A stretch of 17,275 bases of DNA. It comes from Prevotellaceae bacterium (GTDB lineage Bacteria; Bacteroidota; Bacteroidia; Bacteroidales; UBA932). The position numbers and the translations under genes are program-made. Below, in pieces: positions 5,922 to 13,323 of this stretch; position 1 is the first letter of the stretch; the number at the start of each line of letters is the position of its first letter. The stretch covers positions 1 to 17,275 of the forward strand of contig JAIRXY010000022.1 of NCBI GenBank assembly GCA_031268055.1, read 5' to 3'. The notes beneath the pieces were generated by a model. That model saw only the letters and a program-made list of their open reading frames with translations. It had not been told where the DNA came from and did not search any database.

Positions 5922-8120
5922 TTACAACGCCTTCCACCGCAACCGCAAGCTGTTGCACACCACGCTGACGCTGCTCAGCGCCATTGAGCCTCCGGCAATC
6001 ATGGGGTTGAGCAGAAATCCGTTGAAGGCGTAAAGAGCGCCTGCGGCAATCGGTATTGCAACGAGGTTGTAGGCAAACGCCCAAAACAAGTTCTGACGAA
6101 TTATGCTAACTGTTTGCCTCGACAGCCGTATGGCTGCCGGAATTTTGGACAGGTCGGACGACACAATGGTCATTTTGGCAACGTCAATGGCAATGTCGCT
6201 GCCTTTCCCCATAGCAATGCTAACGTCGGCTTGGGCAAGGGCTGCGCTGTCGTTTATGCCGTCGCCCACCATAGCCACTACCCTCTCTTCGCCTTGCAGC
6301 CGACGGACAAAATCCGCTTTCTGCTGCGGCAACGCCTCGGCGCAAAAATCGTGAACGCCCACCGCTGCGGCTACTCTTTCTGCCGTGGCGATGCTGTCGC
6401 CCGTGAGCAGGTAAACCATCATGCCTGCATCGCGCAGCTGCCGGATGGCAGCGCGCGACGTTTCCTTTACCTTATCGTCGATAGCTATCAGCGCAAGGGC
6501 GCGCTGTTCGTCGGCAAGCCAAACGGTTGTTTTGGCTTGTCCTGCAACTTTTCTTGCTGTGGTGGCGAGCTGTTCGTTCACCACAATGTGGTTTTCGGCG
6601 AGCAGCTGGGCGTTGCCTACAAAGTAGGTCTGCCCATCCACCGTCCCTTTTACGCCCTTGCCAACGAAGTTTTCAAAGTTGGCAACGGCGCACAGCGGCT
6701 CATCCTTAAAGCGGTGCGCGACGGCTTCGGCCAGCGGATGCTCCGACAGCTCCTCAAGGCTGCGCAAGATGGAGGCGTAGCGGCTGTTGTCGCTTGCCCA
6801 CCACGCTGCGGACACCGCCGGCTTGCCCTCGGTAACAACGCCCGTCTTGTCGAGCACAATGGCGCTAATCTTCCTTGCCGCCTCAAGGCTTTCGGCATCC
6901 TTTATCAAAATACCCTGTTCTGCCGCCTTGCCAATGCCCACCATGATGGCCGTGGGGGTTGCCAGCCCCAGCGCACAGGGGCAGGCTATAATCAGCACGG
7001 TGACGAACGCCAGCAGGCCATGCGGTAGCCCGACGGAAGCGCCGCCAACCAGCAGCCACGCTGCAAGGGCAACGAGGGCGATGCCAATGACAGTCGGCAC
7101 AAAAATACCGGCAACCTTGTCCACCAGTTTTTGCACCGGCGCTTTGCTCCCCTGCGCATCCTGCACCATGCGGATGACGTGGGCAAGCAGCGTTTCTGCG
7201 CCTACCTTTTCGGCTCTAAACCGAAAGCTGCCTTTTTGGTTAATCGTTCCGGCGTATACCTTTCCGTGCTGCTGCTTCAGCACGGGGAGCGGCTCGCCGC
7301 TCAGCATGCTTTCGTCCACGTAGGAGCTGCCCTCTGTTACTGCGCCGTCCACCGCTATTTTTTCGCCGGGCTTCACCAGCACGATATCGCCCACAGCTAC
7401 CCGCTCCACGCTTGTCTGCACCAGCTGCCCATTGTCCCGCACCAGCGTAACCGTTTTGGGGCGCAAGCCCATCAGCTTCTTTATGGACGACGAGGTGTTG
7501 CTCTTTGCTCTTTCCTCCAAGCAGCGCCCCAGCAGGACAAACGCAATGATAACGCTTGCCGTTTCAAAGTAAACGTGCGGTTGGATGCTTCTGGAGAGCC
7601 AAAATTCGGGGAACAGCATGTTGAAAATGCTAAACAGGTAGGCCACGCCTGTGCTCAGGGCAACCAGCGTATCCATGCTTGCCGTTCTATGCCGCAATTG
7701 CCTTTCTGCGCGAATAAAAAAATCTTTGCCCAGCCCAAAAACTATCGGCGTTGCAAGCGCCCACATCCACTCGTTGGCAAAGGGAATGTCCATAAAAAAC
7801 ATGCTGATGGCAACCAGCGGCAGCGATAGCACAATAGCTGCTATGGTGCGGTCTTTGAGCTTGCTGTACTCGTCGGCCTGTATTCTTTCGGCCATTTCGA
7901 GGCTGCCGGTCTCCTCAATCAGCAGGTCGTAGCCCTTTGCCTGCACCGCCTTGCGAATGTGGGGCAGCGATACCCGTTCGGGCAGATATTCGATGGTAAC
8001 GCTTGAGGCGGCAAGGTTCACCGCCACGCCAACCACGCCCGACAAGCTACGGATGGTATCCTCTACTGCCTTGGCGCACGCAGCGCAGTGCAGGTGGAGA
8101 ACGGGAAGGGTGGTAGTCAT
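5922..8120 (-). CDS. copA: Cu(+)-exporting P1B-type ATPase
   Basis: An inner-membrane pump that exports Cu(+) (or Ag(+)) using ATP, 732 residues. A single N-terminal HMA domain carries the metal-binding C12-A-A-C15. Then come paired transmembrane segments (about 91-137 and 152-205), the actuator motif SGEPLP (274-279), the transport-site motif C380-P-C382 in TM6, phosphorylation site D424-K-T-G, the P1B-specific H461-P462, TGDS (573-576) and GDGINDSAAL (619-628). TM7 has Y684-N685 and TM8 has M713-A-L-S-S, the residues that mark the copper subgroup (P1B-1). The DKTG motif continues VVT rather than the almost invariant T-[LIV]-T. The gene stands alone, without a visible CopZ or regulator, between its own promoter and terminator. 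Confidence 0.95.
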   Translation of the reverse strand: MTTTLPVLHLHCAACAKAVEDTIRSLSGVVGVAVNLAASSVTIEYLPERVSLPHIRKAVQAKGYDLLIEETGSLEMAERIQADEYSKLKDRTIAAIVLSLPLVAISMFFMDIPFANEWMWALATPIVFGLGKDFFIRAERQLRHRTASMDTLVALSTGVAYLFSIFNMLFPEFWLSRSIQPHVYFETASVIIAFVLLGRCLEERAKSNTSSSIKKLMGLRPKTVTLVRDNGQLVQTSVERVAVGDIVLVKPGEKIAVDGAVTEGSSYVDESMLSGEPLPVLKQQHGKVYAGTINQKGSFRFRAEKVGAETLLAHVIRMVQDAQGSKAPVQKLVDKVAGIFVPTVIGIALVALAAWLLVGGASVGLPHGLLAFVTVLIIACPCALGLATPTAIMVGIGKAAEQGILIKDAESLEAARKISAIVLDKTGVVTEGKPAVSAAWWASDNSRYASILRSLEELSEHPLAEAVAHRFKDEPLCAVANFENFVGKGVKGTVDGQTYFVGNAQLLAENHIVVNEQLATTARKVAGQAKTTVWLADEQRALALIAIDDKVKETSRAAIRQLRDAGMMVYLLTGDSIATAERVAAAVGVHDFCAEALPQQKADFVRRLQGEERVVAMVGDGINDSAALAQADVSIAMGKGSDIAIDVAKMTIVSSDLSKIPAAIRLSRQTVSIIRQNLFWAFAYNLVAIPIAAGALYAFNGFLLNPMIAGGSMALSSVSVVCNSLRLRWKAL

Positions 8121-8163
8121 GTAAATTAAGAATTAAAAATCAAGAATTAGGAATTGAGGAGTA

Positions 8164-8171
8164 CAAATATA
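8164..8171 (-). promoter_or_regulatory. Likely -7 box of the copA promoter
   Basis: On the minus strand the sequence reads TATATTTG, a full match to TAnnTTTG, 44 bp upstream of the copA start codon. The -33 position has no TTG, so this would be a weak or activator-dependent promoter. Confidence 0.4.
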
Positions 8172-8414
8172 TAGAGAATGGGGAATTATTCCTAATAGTT
8201 TTTGCGACACTAAGAGCCAATTTGCAAAAATGTCAATATCGAAAGGCACAAAAGTCTGCCTGACGGGTGTTCGTAAGGCAGGCTTGATTAGCTGTCGTAA
8301 GGTGAATGTAATTATCCTTTTACAAGGGCAAAGCCGCTTTGGACGTATAGAGCAACGCTGCCATATTTACAAATTTCCACCACGATTTGGCATAACCAAA
8401 AATTTTCAAAACAC

Positions 8415-8444
8415 TTGTCTATACGAAGTAAATTTGTACCTTTG
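8415..8444 (+). promoter_or_regulatory. Promoter of the tatA-tatC operon
   Basis: TTG (8415-8417), a 19-bp spacer and TACCTTTG (8437-8444): an exact match to the Bacteroidota housekeeping promoter TTTG-N19-TAnnTTTG except for the first T. The start site would be near 8450, giving a leader of about 26 nt. Confidence 0.8.
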
Positions 8445-8475
8445 CGCTTAAATCATTCTATTAAGCAATAAAAAA

Positions 8476-8694
8476 ATGAACACTAAATTTGTACTTTGTC
8501 TCTTTAGCAGCATCGGTATGCCCGAAATAATTATTGTTGCGTTAGTAGTGCTGCTGTTTTTTGGCGGAAAAAAAATTCCGGAGCTCATGCGCGGCTTGGG
8601 CAAGGGCGTACGCAGCTTCAAAGAGGGCGTAAAGGATATGGAGAGCGAAGTTAAGAAAAACATGGGCGACGAAGAAAAAGCAATAGGGGAGTAG
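8476..8694 (+). CDS. tatA: Sec-independent translocase subunit TatA
   Basis: A pore-forming component of the twin-arginine export system, which moves folded proteins across the inner membrane. It has 72 residues. One transmembrane helix (about 16-30, EIIIVALVVLLFFG) is followed by the hinge G-G-K-K-I-P-E-L, an amphipathic helix (RGLGKGVRSFKEGVKDME) and a charged tail. The polar residue E17 just before the helix matches the position of the functionally important polar residue in the TatA/TatB family. ATG 8476 was chosen because it gives a normal short N-terminus and lies just after the promoter; M15 (8518) is an alternative. It is followed by tatC after 6 bp; no separate tatB is present, so a TatAC-type system is likely. 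Confidence 0.93.
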   Translation: MNTKFVLCLFSSIGMPEIIIVALVVLLFFGGKKIPELMRGLGKGVRSFKEGVKDMESEVKKNMGDEEKAIGE

Positions 8695-8700
8695 GCAGGT

Positions 8701-9528
8701 ATGGGCAAGCGTCAGCATGACGACGACGATAGCGTAGCGCCCGGGCAGCGGGATATGACGTTCTGGGATCACCTCGAAGCCCTGCGGTGGGTGCTGCTGC
8801 GCGCTGCGGTGGCAGTGGTGGTGTGCACTATGCTGATGTTCTTCAACAAGGAGCGGCTAACTCAGGTTATTTTCGCCCCGCAGGATTCCAACTTTATTGT
8901 TTACCGCGCCATGTGCAAGCTGGCTACGCTGCTGCACTTCGACGGGCTGTGCCCCGACGAATTTTCGGTGGAGCTGCTCAACACGCGGCTGGCCTCGCCT
9001 TTCTTTACCCACATGACCGCCTCGCTGTATGTTGGCCTGCTGCTGTCGCTTCCGGTGATTATCGTTTTGCTGTGGCGGTTTATCGCGCCGGCGCTTTACC
9101 CGCACGAGCAGAGGCGCAGCATTCCCCTTATTTTTTCGTGCATTGCGCTGTTTGTGGCGGGCGTTTTGCTGGGCTACTTTCTGGTTTTTCCGCTTGCGTT
9201 TCGCTTTTTGGGCACCTACCAGTTTGGCGAGCACGTTGTCAACCGCATTGATTTGACCTCGTACATGAATATTTTTTACACTACCTTGCTGTCTATGGGG
9301 CTGGTTTTTGAAATGCCGGTGCTGGCCTACGCGCTATCGCGCATCGGGATAATAAACAAAAGTTTGCTGAGGAAATACCGGCGACATGCTGTGGTTGTAA
9401 TTTTGATTATTGGCGCGGTCATCACCCCTACCTCCGATCCGCTGACGCTCATGCTGGTGAGCATTCCCATGTACCTGCTCTACGAGCTGAGCATACATGT
9501 TGCGCGAAGCAAAAAGGCGGAGGAGTAA
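8701..9528 (+). CDS. tatC: Sec-independent translocase subunit TatC
   Basis: The signal-peptide receptor of the Tat system, a six-helix inner-membrane protein, 275 residues. The N-terminal motif MTFWDHLEALRW (19-30) is the conserved TatC entry. WRFIAPALYPHEQR (125-138) has the conserved glutamate E136 (E103 in E. coli), and GLVFEMPVL (200-208) has E204 (E170 in E. coli). The last periplasmic loop holds ITPTSDPLTL. About 18 acidic and basic residues (including DDDD at 7-10) precede the conserved start and could be a species-specific extension. The periplasmic loop between helices 1 and 2 is relatively long. The gene starts 6 bp after tatA and shares its promoter. Confidence 0.95.
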   Translation: MGKRQHDDDDSVAPGQRDMTFWDHLEALRWVLLRAAVAVVVCTMLMFFNKERLTQVIFAPQDSNFIVYRAMCKLATLLHFDGLCPDEFSVELLNTRLASPFFTHMTASLYVGLLLSLPVIIVLLWRFIAPALYPHEQRRSIPLIFSCIALFVAGVLLGYFLVFPLAFRFLGTYQFGEHVVNRIDLTSYMNIFYTTLLSMGLVFEMPVLAYALSRIGIINKSLLRKYRRHAVVVILIIGAVITPTSDPLTLMLVSIPMYLLYELSIHVARSKKAEE

Positions 9529-9532
9529 AAGC

Positions 9533-9550
9533 AGCGCGCCGCTTTGCGCT
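9533..9550 (-). terminator. Weak hairpin between convergent tatC and DUF4270 genes
   Basis: AGCGC and GCGCT form a 5-bp stem with an 8-base loop. On the minus strand it is followed by GC and TTTTA. It overlaps the stop codon of the DUF4270 gene and lies just after tatC, so it may serve the minus strand. The stem is short. Confidence 0.35.
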
Positions 9551-10880
9551 AATCCTTTATTTCTACGTAGGTTATCTTCAGCCGAGGTTTAACGTTCTTG
9601 TTGTCTATCAGCACGCTACGGGCATCGGAGGTGTAGGCGTAGGGCACTATCAGCAGTGGCCGTATGTTGCCTTTTACCACATCGTTGAAGTAGTGGGTAA
9701 TGTTGAGCGAATACTGCATTAGCGAGCGGTTGAGCGCTCCATCGAAGCTTGAGCTGAAGCTTCCGTCTGAGGCGTACATGTCCCAAATTGCCGCATACTT
9801 TCCGTTTTCCCTGCTGCTTGCCTCTACAATGCACTGTAGCTGCGTTGAGTACATGTCCAGCGCTGCGTAGTCGCTTGTGTCCACCACGTGCAGCACCAGC
9901 TCTGCGCGGCTAATGGCGTAATGCTTTTCTTTGTCGCCAATTCCTGTCCACGCCTCTACCGAATCCTTGCTTATGGTCATCTGCGTAGCTACCCCCGCCA
10001 AGCCTTGCATGTAGAGCATATCTGCTGCGCCCTGAAGGAGGCTGCTATCATGCCAAAAAACGTTGAAGCGGGGCGTGGCGCTAAATGAGTGAAAGGTAAA
10101 GGAGGTAACGCTATCTTTAACTACCTCGTCGTTGGGGTCGGTGTAGGTGTAGTGGTAGAACGCAACGAGGGCGCTTGCGGCGTACTCGCTTGAGGTATTC
10201 ACCATGCTCACAGACTTGATGCTGCCACCTGCGCCGCTGCCCGCCCTCACGTACACTCCCTTAAAGTTAGTCAAAAAAGAGTCGGCGTTGTTTGTGTGGC
10301 TAAACAACCTGCTGAACAAATTGTTGTTATCTGTCAGCTTTATGCGCGCCGTGACGCTTGCGGCGTTAATGCTGTCGACGCCGACAGCAAGGTTGGTAGC
10401 CATGTTGGACAGGCTTTCGGCAACGCTTGGCGTTCCGTAGTACGTTTCGCTCTCGCTGAGGTCGGCGCTTAGCTCGTATACCTCAACGTCCATCGGCGTT
10501 TTGTCGCTTCCGTAGGTCGAAGAAAAGCCAAGGATGAGAACAACCGAGTCGAAGCCGGTAACGCCCTCTTCGAACGTGTGAGTGTAAGTAGCCGGCAGCA
10601 GCTGCACGGCAAACCCTGCGGTAGTTTTCCCAAAGCGAGGGTCGTCCATGCGCCCCAGCACGGCAGCGTTGAAGTTGCTCGTTGACATCGAGTCGAGCGC
10701 AACGGTTTGCATTGTAAAGAAGCCCGTAGCGTCGCGCATGTACAGCTGCAGCTGCTGGTTTGGAGGTATGAAATCTTCGCCCACAGTTTTATCCATTTCT
10801 ATGCAGGCCTGAGCGAGCATTAAGAGTAGCAGGGCAAGCGCCGATGCTGCGAGTCTATTTTTTTTCGGAAATTTTGTCAT
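9549..10880 (-). CDS. DUF4270 family lipoprotein
   Basis: A cell-envelope lipoprotein of unknown function, 443 residues. The signal peptide is clear: K6-K7-N-R9, a hydrophobic stretch AASALALLLLMLAQA (11-25) and lipobox cysteine C26. The mature start IEMDKTVGEDFIPPNQQL fits my memory of the DUF4270 family, which is typical of Bacteroidota. The body is rich in Ser, Thr, Asp and aromatic residues with alternating strands, consistent with an exported beta-rich protein. An acidic E/D pattern just after the cysteine hints at surface sorting but is not a clean export signal. Its start codon overlaps the end of the upstream GT5-like gene by 26 bp, so the two are translated from one transcript. The domain name is from memory; lipoprotein status is seen directly. 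Confidence 0.82.
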   Translation of the reverse strand: MTKFPKKNRLAASALALLLLMLAQACIEMDKTVGEDFIPPNQQLQLYMRDATGFFTMQTVALDSMSTSNFNAAVLGRMDDPRFGKTTAGFAVQLLPATYTHTFEEGVTGFDSVVLILGFSSTYGSDKTPMDVEVYELSADLSESETYYGTPSVAESLSNMATNLAVGVDSINAASVTARIKLTDNNNLFSRLFSHTNNADSFLTNFKGVYVRAGSGAGGSIKSVSMVNTSSEYAASALVAFYHYTYTDPNDEVVKDSVTSFTFHSFSATPRFNVFWHDSSLLQGAADMLYMQGLAGVATQMTISKDSVEAWTGIGDKEKHYAISRAELVLHVVDTSDYAALDMYSTQLQCIVEASSRENGKYAAIWDMYASDGSFSSSFDGALNRSLMQYSLNITHYFNDVVKGNIRPLLIVPYAYTSDARSVLIDNKNVKPRLKITYVEIKD

Positions 10881-11667
10881 AAAAATTGATGTAATCTTCT
10901 ACGTACTGCTCCTCGCGGTAGGGCAGCACCGGAATTTTTAGCGTTGAGATGTGCTTCTGGAGCTCCGGGTGTATGTGGCCGCTGCCAATCACTACGCCGT
11001 CGGCGTACGACATGGCAAACTTCATCAAGCTTACGTAGCTTGTTTTTGACAGCGCCTCTACCTCTTTGGCCTTTACTCCGTCGAGCAGCACCTTCTTATT
11101 AAAGTATGAATCAAAAAGCGCGTCGAAGCTTTCGTTGTAAACGGACAGCACCACCTTGGCTTTTGCAAAAAGCGGGTCGTCGTGGTAGGCCTTCTTTACA
11201 AACAGCGGCGTTATCATCGAAAACCAGCCGTGGCAGTGGATTATTTCGGGCTGCCAGCGCAGCTTTTTGATAGTTTCGAGCGTACCGCGGGCAAAGAAAA
11301 TCATCCGCTCGTCGTTGTCGCCAAAAAACGCGCCACCTTCGTCAAATTGCATCTCCTTGCGCTTGAAGTAATCCTCGTTATCTATGAGGTATACCTGCAT
11401 ACGCGCCGAAGGTATGGAGGCCACCTTGATGATAAGCGGGTGGTCGGCATCGTTGATAATAAGGTTCATCCCCGACAGGCGAATAACTTCGTGCAGCTGG
11501 TTACGCCGCTCGTTGACGCATCCGTAACGCGGCATGAATGAGCGTATTTCGTTGCCTTTATCTTGAATAGCCTGTGGCAGGTAGCGCGATATCTTAGATA
11601 TCGCGGTCTCCGACACGTACGGCATCATCTCTTGATTGACAAACAGTATTTTGCGATTAGTTGCCAT
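10855..11667 (-). CDS. Glycogen/starch synthase-like protein, GT5 N-terminal domain only
   Basis: 270 residues that correspond only to the N-terminal Rossmann-like domain of GT5 starch/glycogen synthases, which are normally about 480 residues. The family outline can be followed: ILFVNQEMMPYV (7-18), the region PEIIHCHGWFSMITPL (140-155) matching the usual HxHDW block, and a conserved turn before it (NDERMIFFARGTLE). The donor-binding K-x-G-G-L motif is missing; the aligned residues are S19-E-T-A-I23. With no C-terminal domain and no KxGGL, glycogen synthesis is doubtful. Proteins of this size are routinely annotated as glycogen synthase in Bacteroidales. It is co-transcribed and overlaps with the DUF4270 lipoprotein gene. 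A -7 promoter box lies 36 bp upstream of its start codon. Confidence 0.82.
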   Translation of the reverse strand: MATNRKILFVNQEMMPYVSETAISKISRYLPQAIQDKGNEIRSFMPRYGCVNERRNQLHEVIRLSGMNLIINDADHPLIIKVASIPSARMQVYLIDNEDYFKRKEMQFDEGGAFFGDNDERMIFFARGTLETIKKLRWQPEIIHCHGWFSMITPLFVKKAYHDDPLFAKAKVVLSVYNESFDALFDSYFNKKVLLDGVKAKEVEALSKTSYVSLMKFAMSYADGVVIGSGHIHPELQKHISTLKIPVLPYREEQYVEDYINFYDKISEKK

Positions 11668-11702
11668 ATTTTTTTATGGAAGTACGCTGATAAAAATGAC
11701 TG

Positions 11703-11710
11703 CAAAGATA
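11703..11710 (-). promoter_or_regulatory. -7 box of the GT5-like/DUF4270 operon
   Basis: The minus strand reads TATCTTTG, a full TAnnTTTG match, 36 bp before the start codon at 11667. The -33 position is A/T-rich without TTG. The leader would be about 30 nt. Confidence 0.55.
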
Positions 11711-11794
11711 CTAAATTATTTATAATTTAACGATTTATAAATTCGCGCTAACCCCACAGGTTTGACATTCAAATCCGCAACGTATTCATTATAA

Positions 11795-11810
11795 ATTCCG
11801 TATGCGGAAT
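11795..11810. repeat. Inverted repeat ATTCCG-N4-CGGAAT
   Basis: Perfect 6-bp arms around TATG, 128 bp upstream of the GT5-like gene. It is compatible with a regulator site or a small hairpin; nothing else supports a function. Confidence 0.4.
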
Positions 11811-11856
11811 ATTCAAAGCACAAAAAAAGTCTTATTTTTTCCAAATATTCTCTTAT

Positions 11857-11874
11857 GAGCGCTTCGAAGCGCTC
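11857..11874. repeat. Perfect 18-bp palindrome GAGCGCTTCGAAGCGCTC
   Basis: It is identical to its own reverse complement over 18 bases, with GC-rich arms in an AT-rich setting. As RNA it makes a 7-bp stem with loop UCGA. There is no T-run, so it is not a classic terminator. It could be a dimeric protein operator. Confidence 0.6.
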
Positions 11875-11978
11875 CGTTGTCGCTTTACTGTAAAGGACAT
11901 AGCGCTGTAAAATGGTAGTTGACCTGCAGAATGTTTTTTTATTATTCCTGCATTCGTGGCTATATTTTGTTGGAGTAG

Positions 11979-12149
11979 CTCAAGCTACTATTTGCTTCCG
12001 TCATTAATGTTGCCAACAAACCCGCTGTTGTTGGCATGCTCAACTTCCGCGCATTCCTCCATCTTGATATGGCAAAAGCGGCAGGGGATACCGACGCCAC
12101 AATTGAATACATACGAGGGCTTGACGGCCAGCTCTTGCTACGTCTGTAG
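11979..12149 (+). pseudogene. C-terminal remnant of an unidentified protein
   Basis: A 56-codon open frame reads LKLLFASVINVANKPAVVGM and continues NFRAFLHLDMAKAAGDTDAT, then IEYIRGLDGQLLLRL and a stop. It has the helical, charged pattern and GC-rich third positions of a real gene, and starts directly after an in-frame TAG (11976). No suitable start codon exists except internal ATGs. The stop codon lies in the first arm of a REP-like hairpin (12146-12162), the usual place for such elements after a gene. I do not recognise the family. It may be the tail of a gene whose 5' part has decayed or been deleted. Confidence 0.45.
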
Positions 12150-12162
12150 GGCAAAGCCCTAC
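12146..12162. repeat. REP-like hairpin GTAGGGC-AAA-GCCCTAC
   Basis: Perfect 7-bp arms around AAA, immediately after (and sharing the stop codon of) the coding relic. The form resembles the short GC-rich palindromes that are scattered in intergenic DNA of Bacteroidota genomes. Confidence 0.65.
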
Positions 12163-12189
12163 GAAAACGGATACCTCATCCTGTATTTA

Positions 12190-12247
12190 TTTTTTCGGAG
12201 TTCGTGAGCTTGCTGCTCGATTCAAAATTCAAAATTCAAAATTCAAA
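12190..12247 (-). repeat. Composite intergenic repeat, copy B
   Basis: A T-run, CGGAGTTCGTGAGCT, then TGCTGCTCG and four exact ATTCAAA units (12220-12247). It is the inverted counterpart of copy A at 5681-5739: identical over the CGGAGTTCGTGAGCT block, the GCTCG junction and the heptamers, and different only in the few bases between them. Confidence 0.85.
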
Positions 12248-12304
12248 GTGTAAAGGTCGCATTTTTGCATACATAGATGTCAACCGGATATTAAAAATTG
12301 TTTT

Positions 12305-12312
12305 TATCTTTG
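12305..12312 (+). promoter_or_regulatory. -7 box of the xerD promoter
   Basis: TATCTTTG, a full TAnnTTTG match, 39 bp before the xerD start codon. The -33 position (AACC around 12282) does not fit, so the call rests on the -7 box and position alone. Confidence 0.5.
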
Positions 12313-12351
12313 TGCGATGATATTTTTCTGTGTTATAGCAAAAAGGTAGAA

Positions 12352-13323
12352 ATGACGTGGGATAAAGCCATAGCCGATTTTTTGGTTTACCTGCGGCTGG
12401 AAAAGTCGCTGTCGGAGAAAACCCTTACCGCATACGCCACCGACGTGCACAAGCTGCGCAATTTCGTGGAGGGCGAGTACGGCGTATCGCCTCTGCAGGT
12501 ATCGCGTGAGCACGTAGAGCAGTTCCTGTCGCACTTGTACGACAAGGGGCTTACCGGCAGCTCTCAGGCGCGCGTGCTTAGCGGCGTGAAAGCTTTTTTC
12601 AAGTACCTGCTCCTCGACGACGTCATCGCAGCCAGCCCCACCCAGCAGATAGACGCGCCCAAGCAGAAGCGTAGCCTGCCGGAGGTGCTCTCCGTTGGCG
12701 AGGTTGAGCGAATGCTTGCCGCCGTAGACCTGAGCAAGCCGGAGGGACACCGCAACAAGGCCATCGTTGAGATGCTGTACAGCTGCGGCCTGCGCGTATC
12801 GGAGCTGGTCAACCTGCGCTTCTCGGATATGTACCTCGATAAAGGATTTCTGCGCATTATCGGTAAGGGCAACAAGGAGAGGCTGACGCCCATAGGCGGC
12901 AAGGCGGTGAGCACGCTAAAGCTCTACCTCGCCGGTCGTCGCAGCGCGGTGACGCAGCGCGGCGACGACGACATCGTCTTCCTCAACCGCCACGGCGCAA
13001 AGCTGACGGCTGTAATGGTGTTTTTGATTACGAAAGACCTTGCGGCAAGAGCGGGGATAGCTAAGACGGTAAGCCCGCACACCTTTCGACACTCGTTTGC
13101 CACGCACCTCATAGCGGGTGGCGCCGACCTCCGCGCCGTGCAGGAAATGCTTGGGCACGAAAGCATCACCACCACCGAAATCTACACCCACCTCGACCGC
13201 GAATACCTCCGGAAAGCCATCATGCTCTACCATCCAAGGGCAAGACGGAGGGTGAACGCGGGGCAGGAGAACGATGAAAGTAAAACCGTAGAATCTTTAC
13301 CATCATGCCAACAAAAGAGTTAA
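12352..13323 (+). CDS. xerD: Site-specific tyrosine recombinase XerD
   Basis: With XerC it resolves chromosome dimers at dif during division, under FtsK control. It has 323 residues from ATG 12352; an upstream TTG at 12298 would place the -7 box inside the gene. The N-terminal SAM-like domain spans about 4-90 (FLVYLRLEKSLSEKTLTAY). The catalytic set is complete: R148 in CGLRVSEL, K172 in GKGNKER, H243 and R246 in HTFRHSFATHL, H269 in LGHESI and the nucleophile Y278 in IYTHL. The core ends near HPRARR (294-299), and about 24 more residues run into the start of xseB with a 19-bp overlap. XerD versus XerC cannot be fully settled by eye; the motif wording favours XerD. Confidence 0.9.
   Translation: MTWDKAIADFLVYLRLEKSLSEKTLTAYATDVHKLRNFVEGEYGVSPLQVSREHVEQFLSHLYDKGLTGSSQARVLSGVKAFFKYLLLDDVIAASPTQQIDAPKQKRSLPEVLSVGEVERMLAAVDLSKPEGHRNKAIVEMLYSCGLRVSELVNLRFSDMYLDKGFLRIIGKGNKERLTPIGGKAVSTLKLYLAGRRSAVTQRGDDDIVFLNRHGAKLTAVMVFLITKDLAARAGIAKTVSPHTFRHSFATHLIAGGADLRAVQEMLGHESITTTEIYTHLDREYLRKAIMLYHPRARRRVNAGQENDESKTVESLPSCQQKS

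Larger units (their letters stand above)
8121..8475. other. Divergent intergenic region between copA and tatA
   Basis: A 355-bp AT-rich spacer between divergent genes. It holds a likely copA promoter box (8164-8171) and the tatA promoter (8415-8444). A 6-bp inverted repeat, CTGCCT and AGGCAG with a 14-base loop, lies near 8258-8283, and the octamer TCGTAAGG occurs twice (about 8270 and 8296). A 73-codon plus-strand frame at 8230-8451 has no protein-like pattern. I cannot assign any operator for a copper regulator. Confidence 0.5.
11668..12351. other. 684-bp gene-poor region with palindromes, relic and repeats
   Basis: It separates the divergent GT5-like gene and xerD. From left to right it holds the GT5-like promoter, two palindromes (11795-11810, 11857-11874), TTTACTGTAAA near 11883, a probable coding relic (11979-12149), a REP-like hairpin (12146-12162), composite repeat copy B (12190-12247) and the xerD -7 box. 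The first 150 bp are strongly AT-rich. No intact gene is supported. Confidence 0.7.

Noticed and set aside
6114..7829. Long plus-strand open frames over the copper ATPase (304 and 232 codons)
   Set aside because: They run antisense to a complete P1B ATPase and show no motifs; high Cys/His/Arg content is a composition effect.
8230..8451. 73-codon plus-strand frame between copA and tatA
   Set aside because: Overlaps the tatA promoter, has no recognisable pattern or start context, and mixes runs typical of noncoding DNA.
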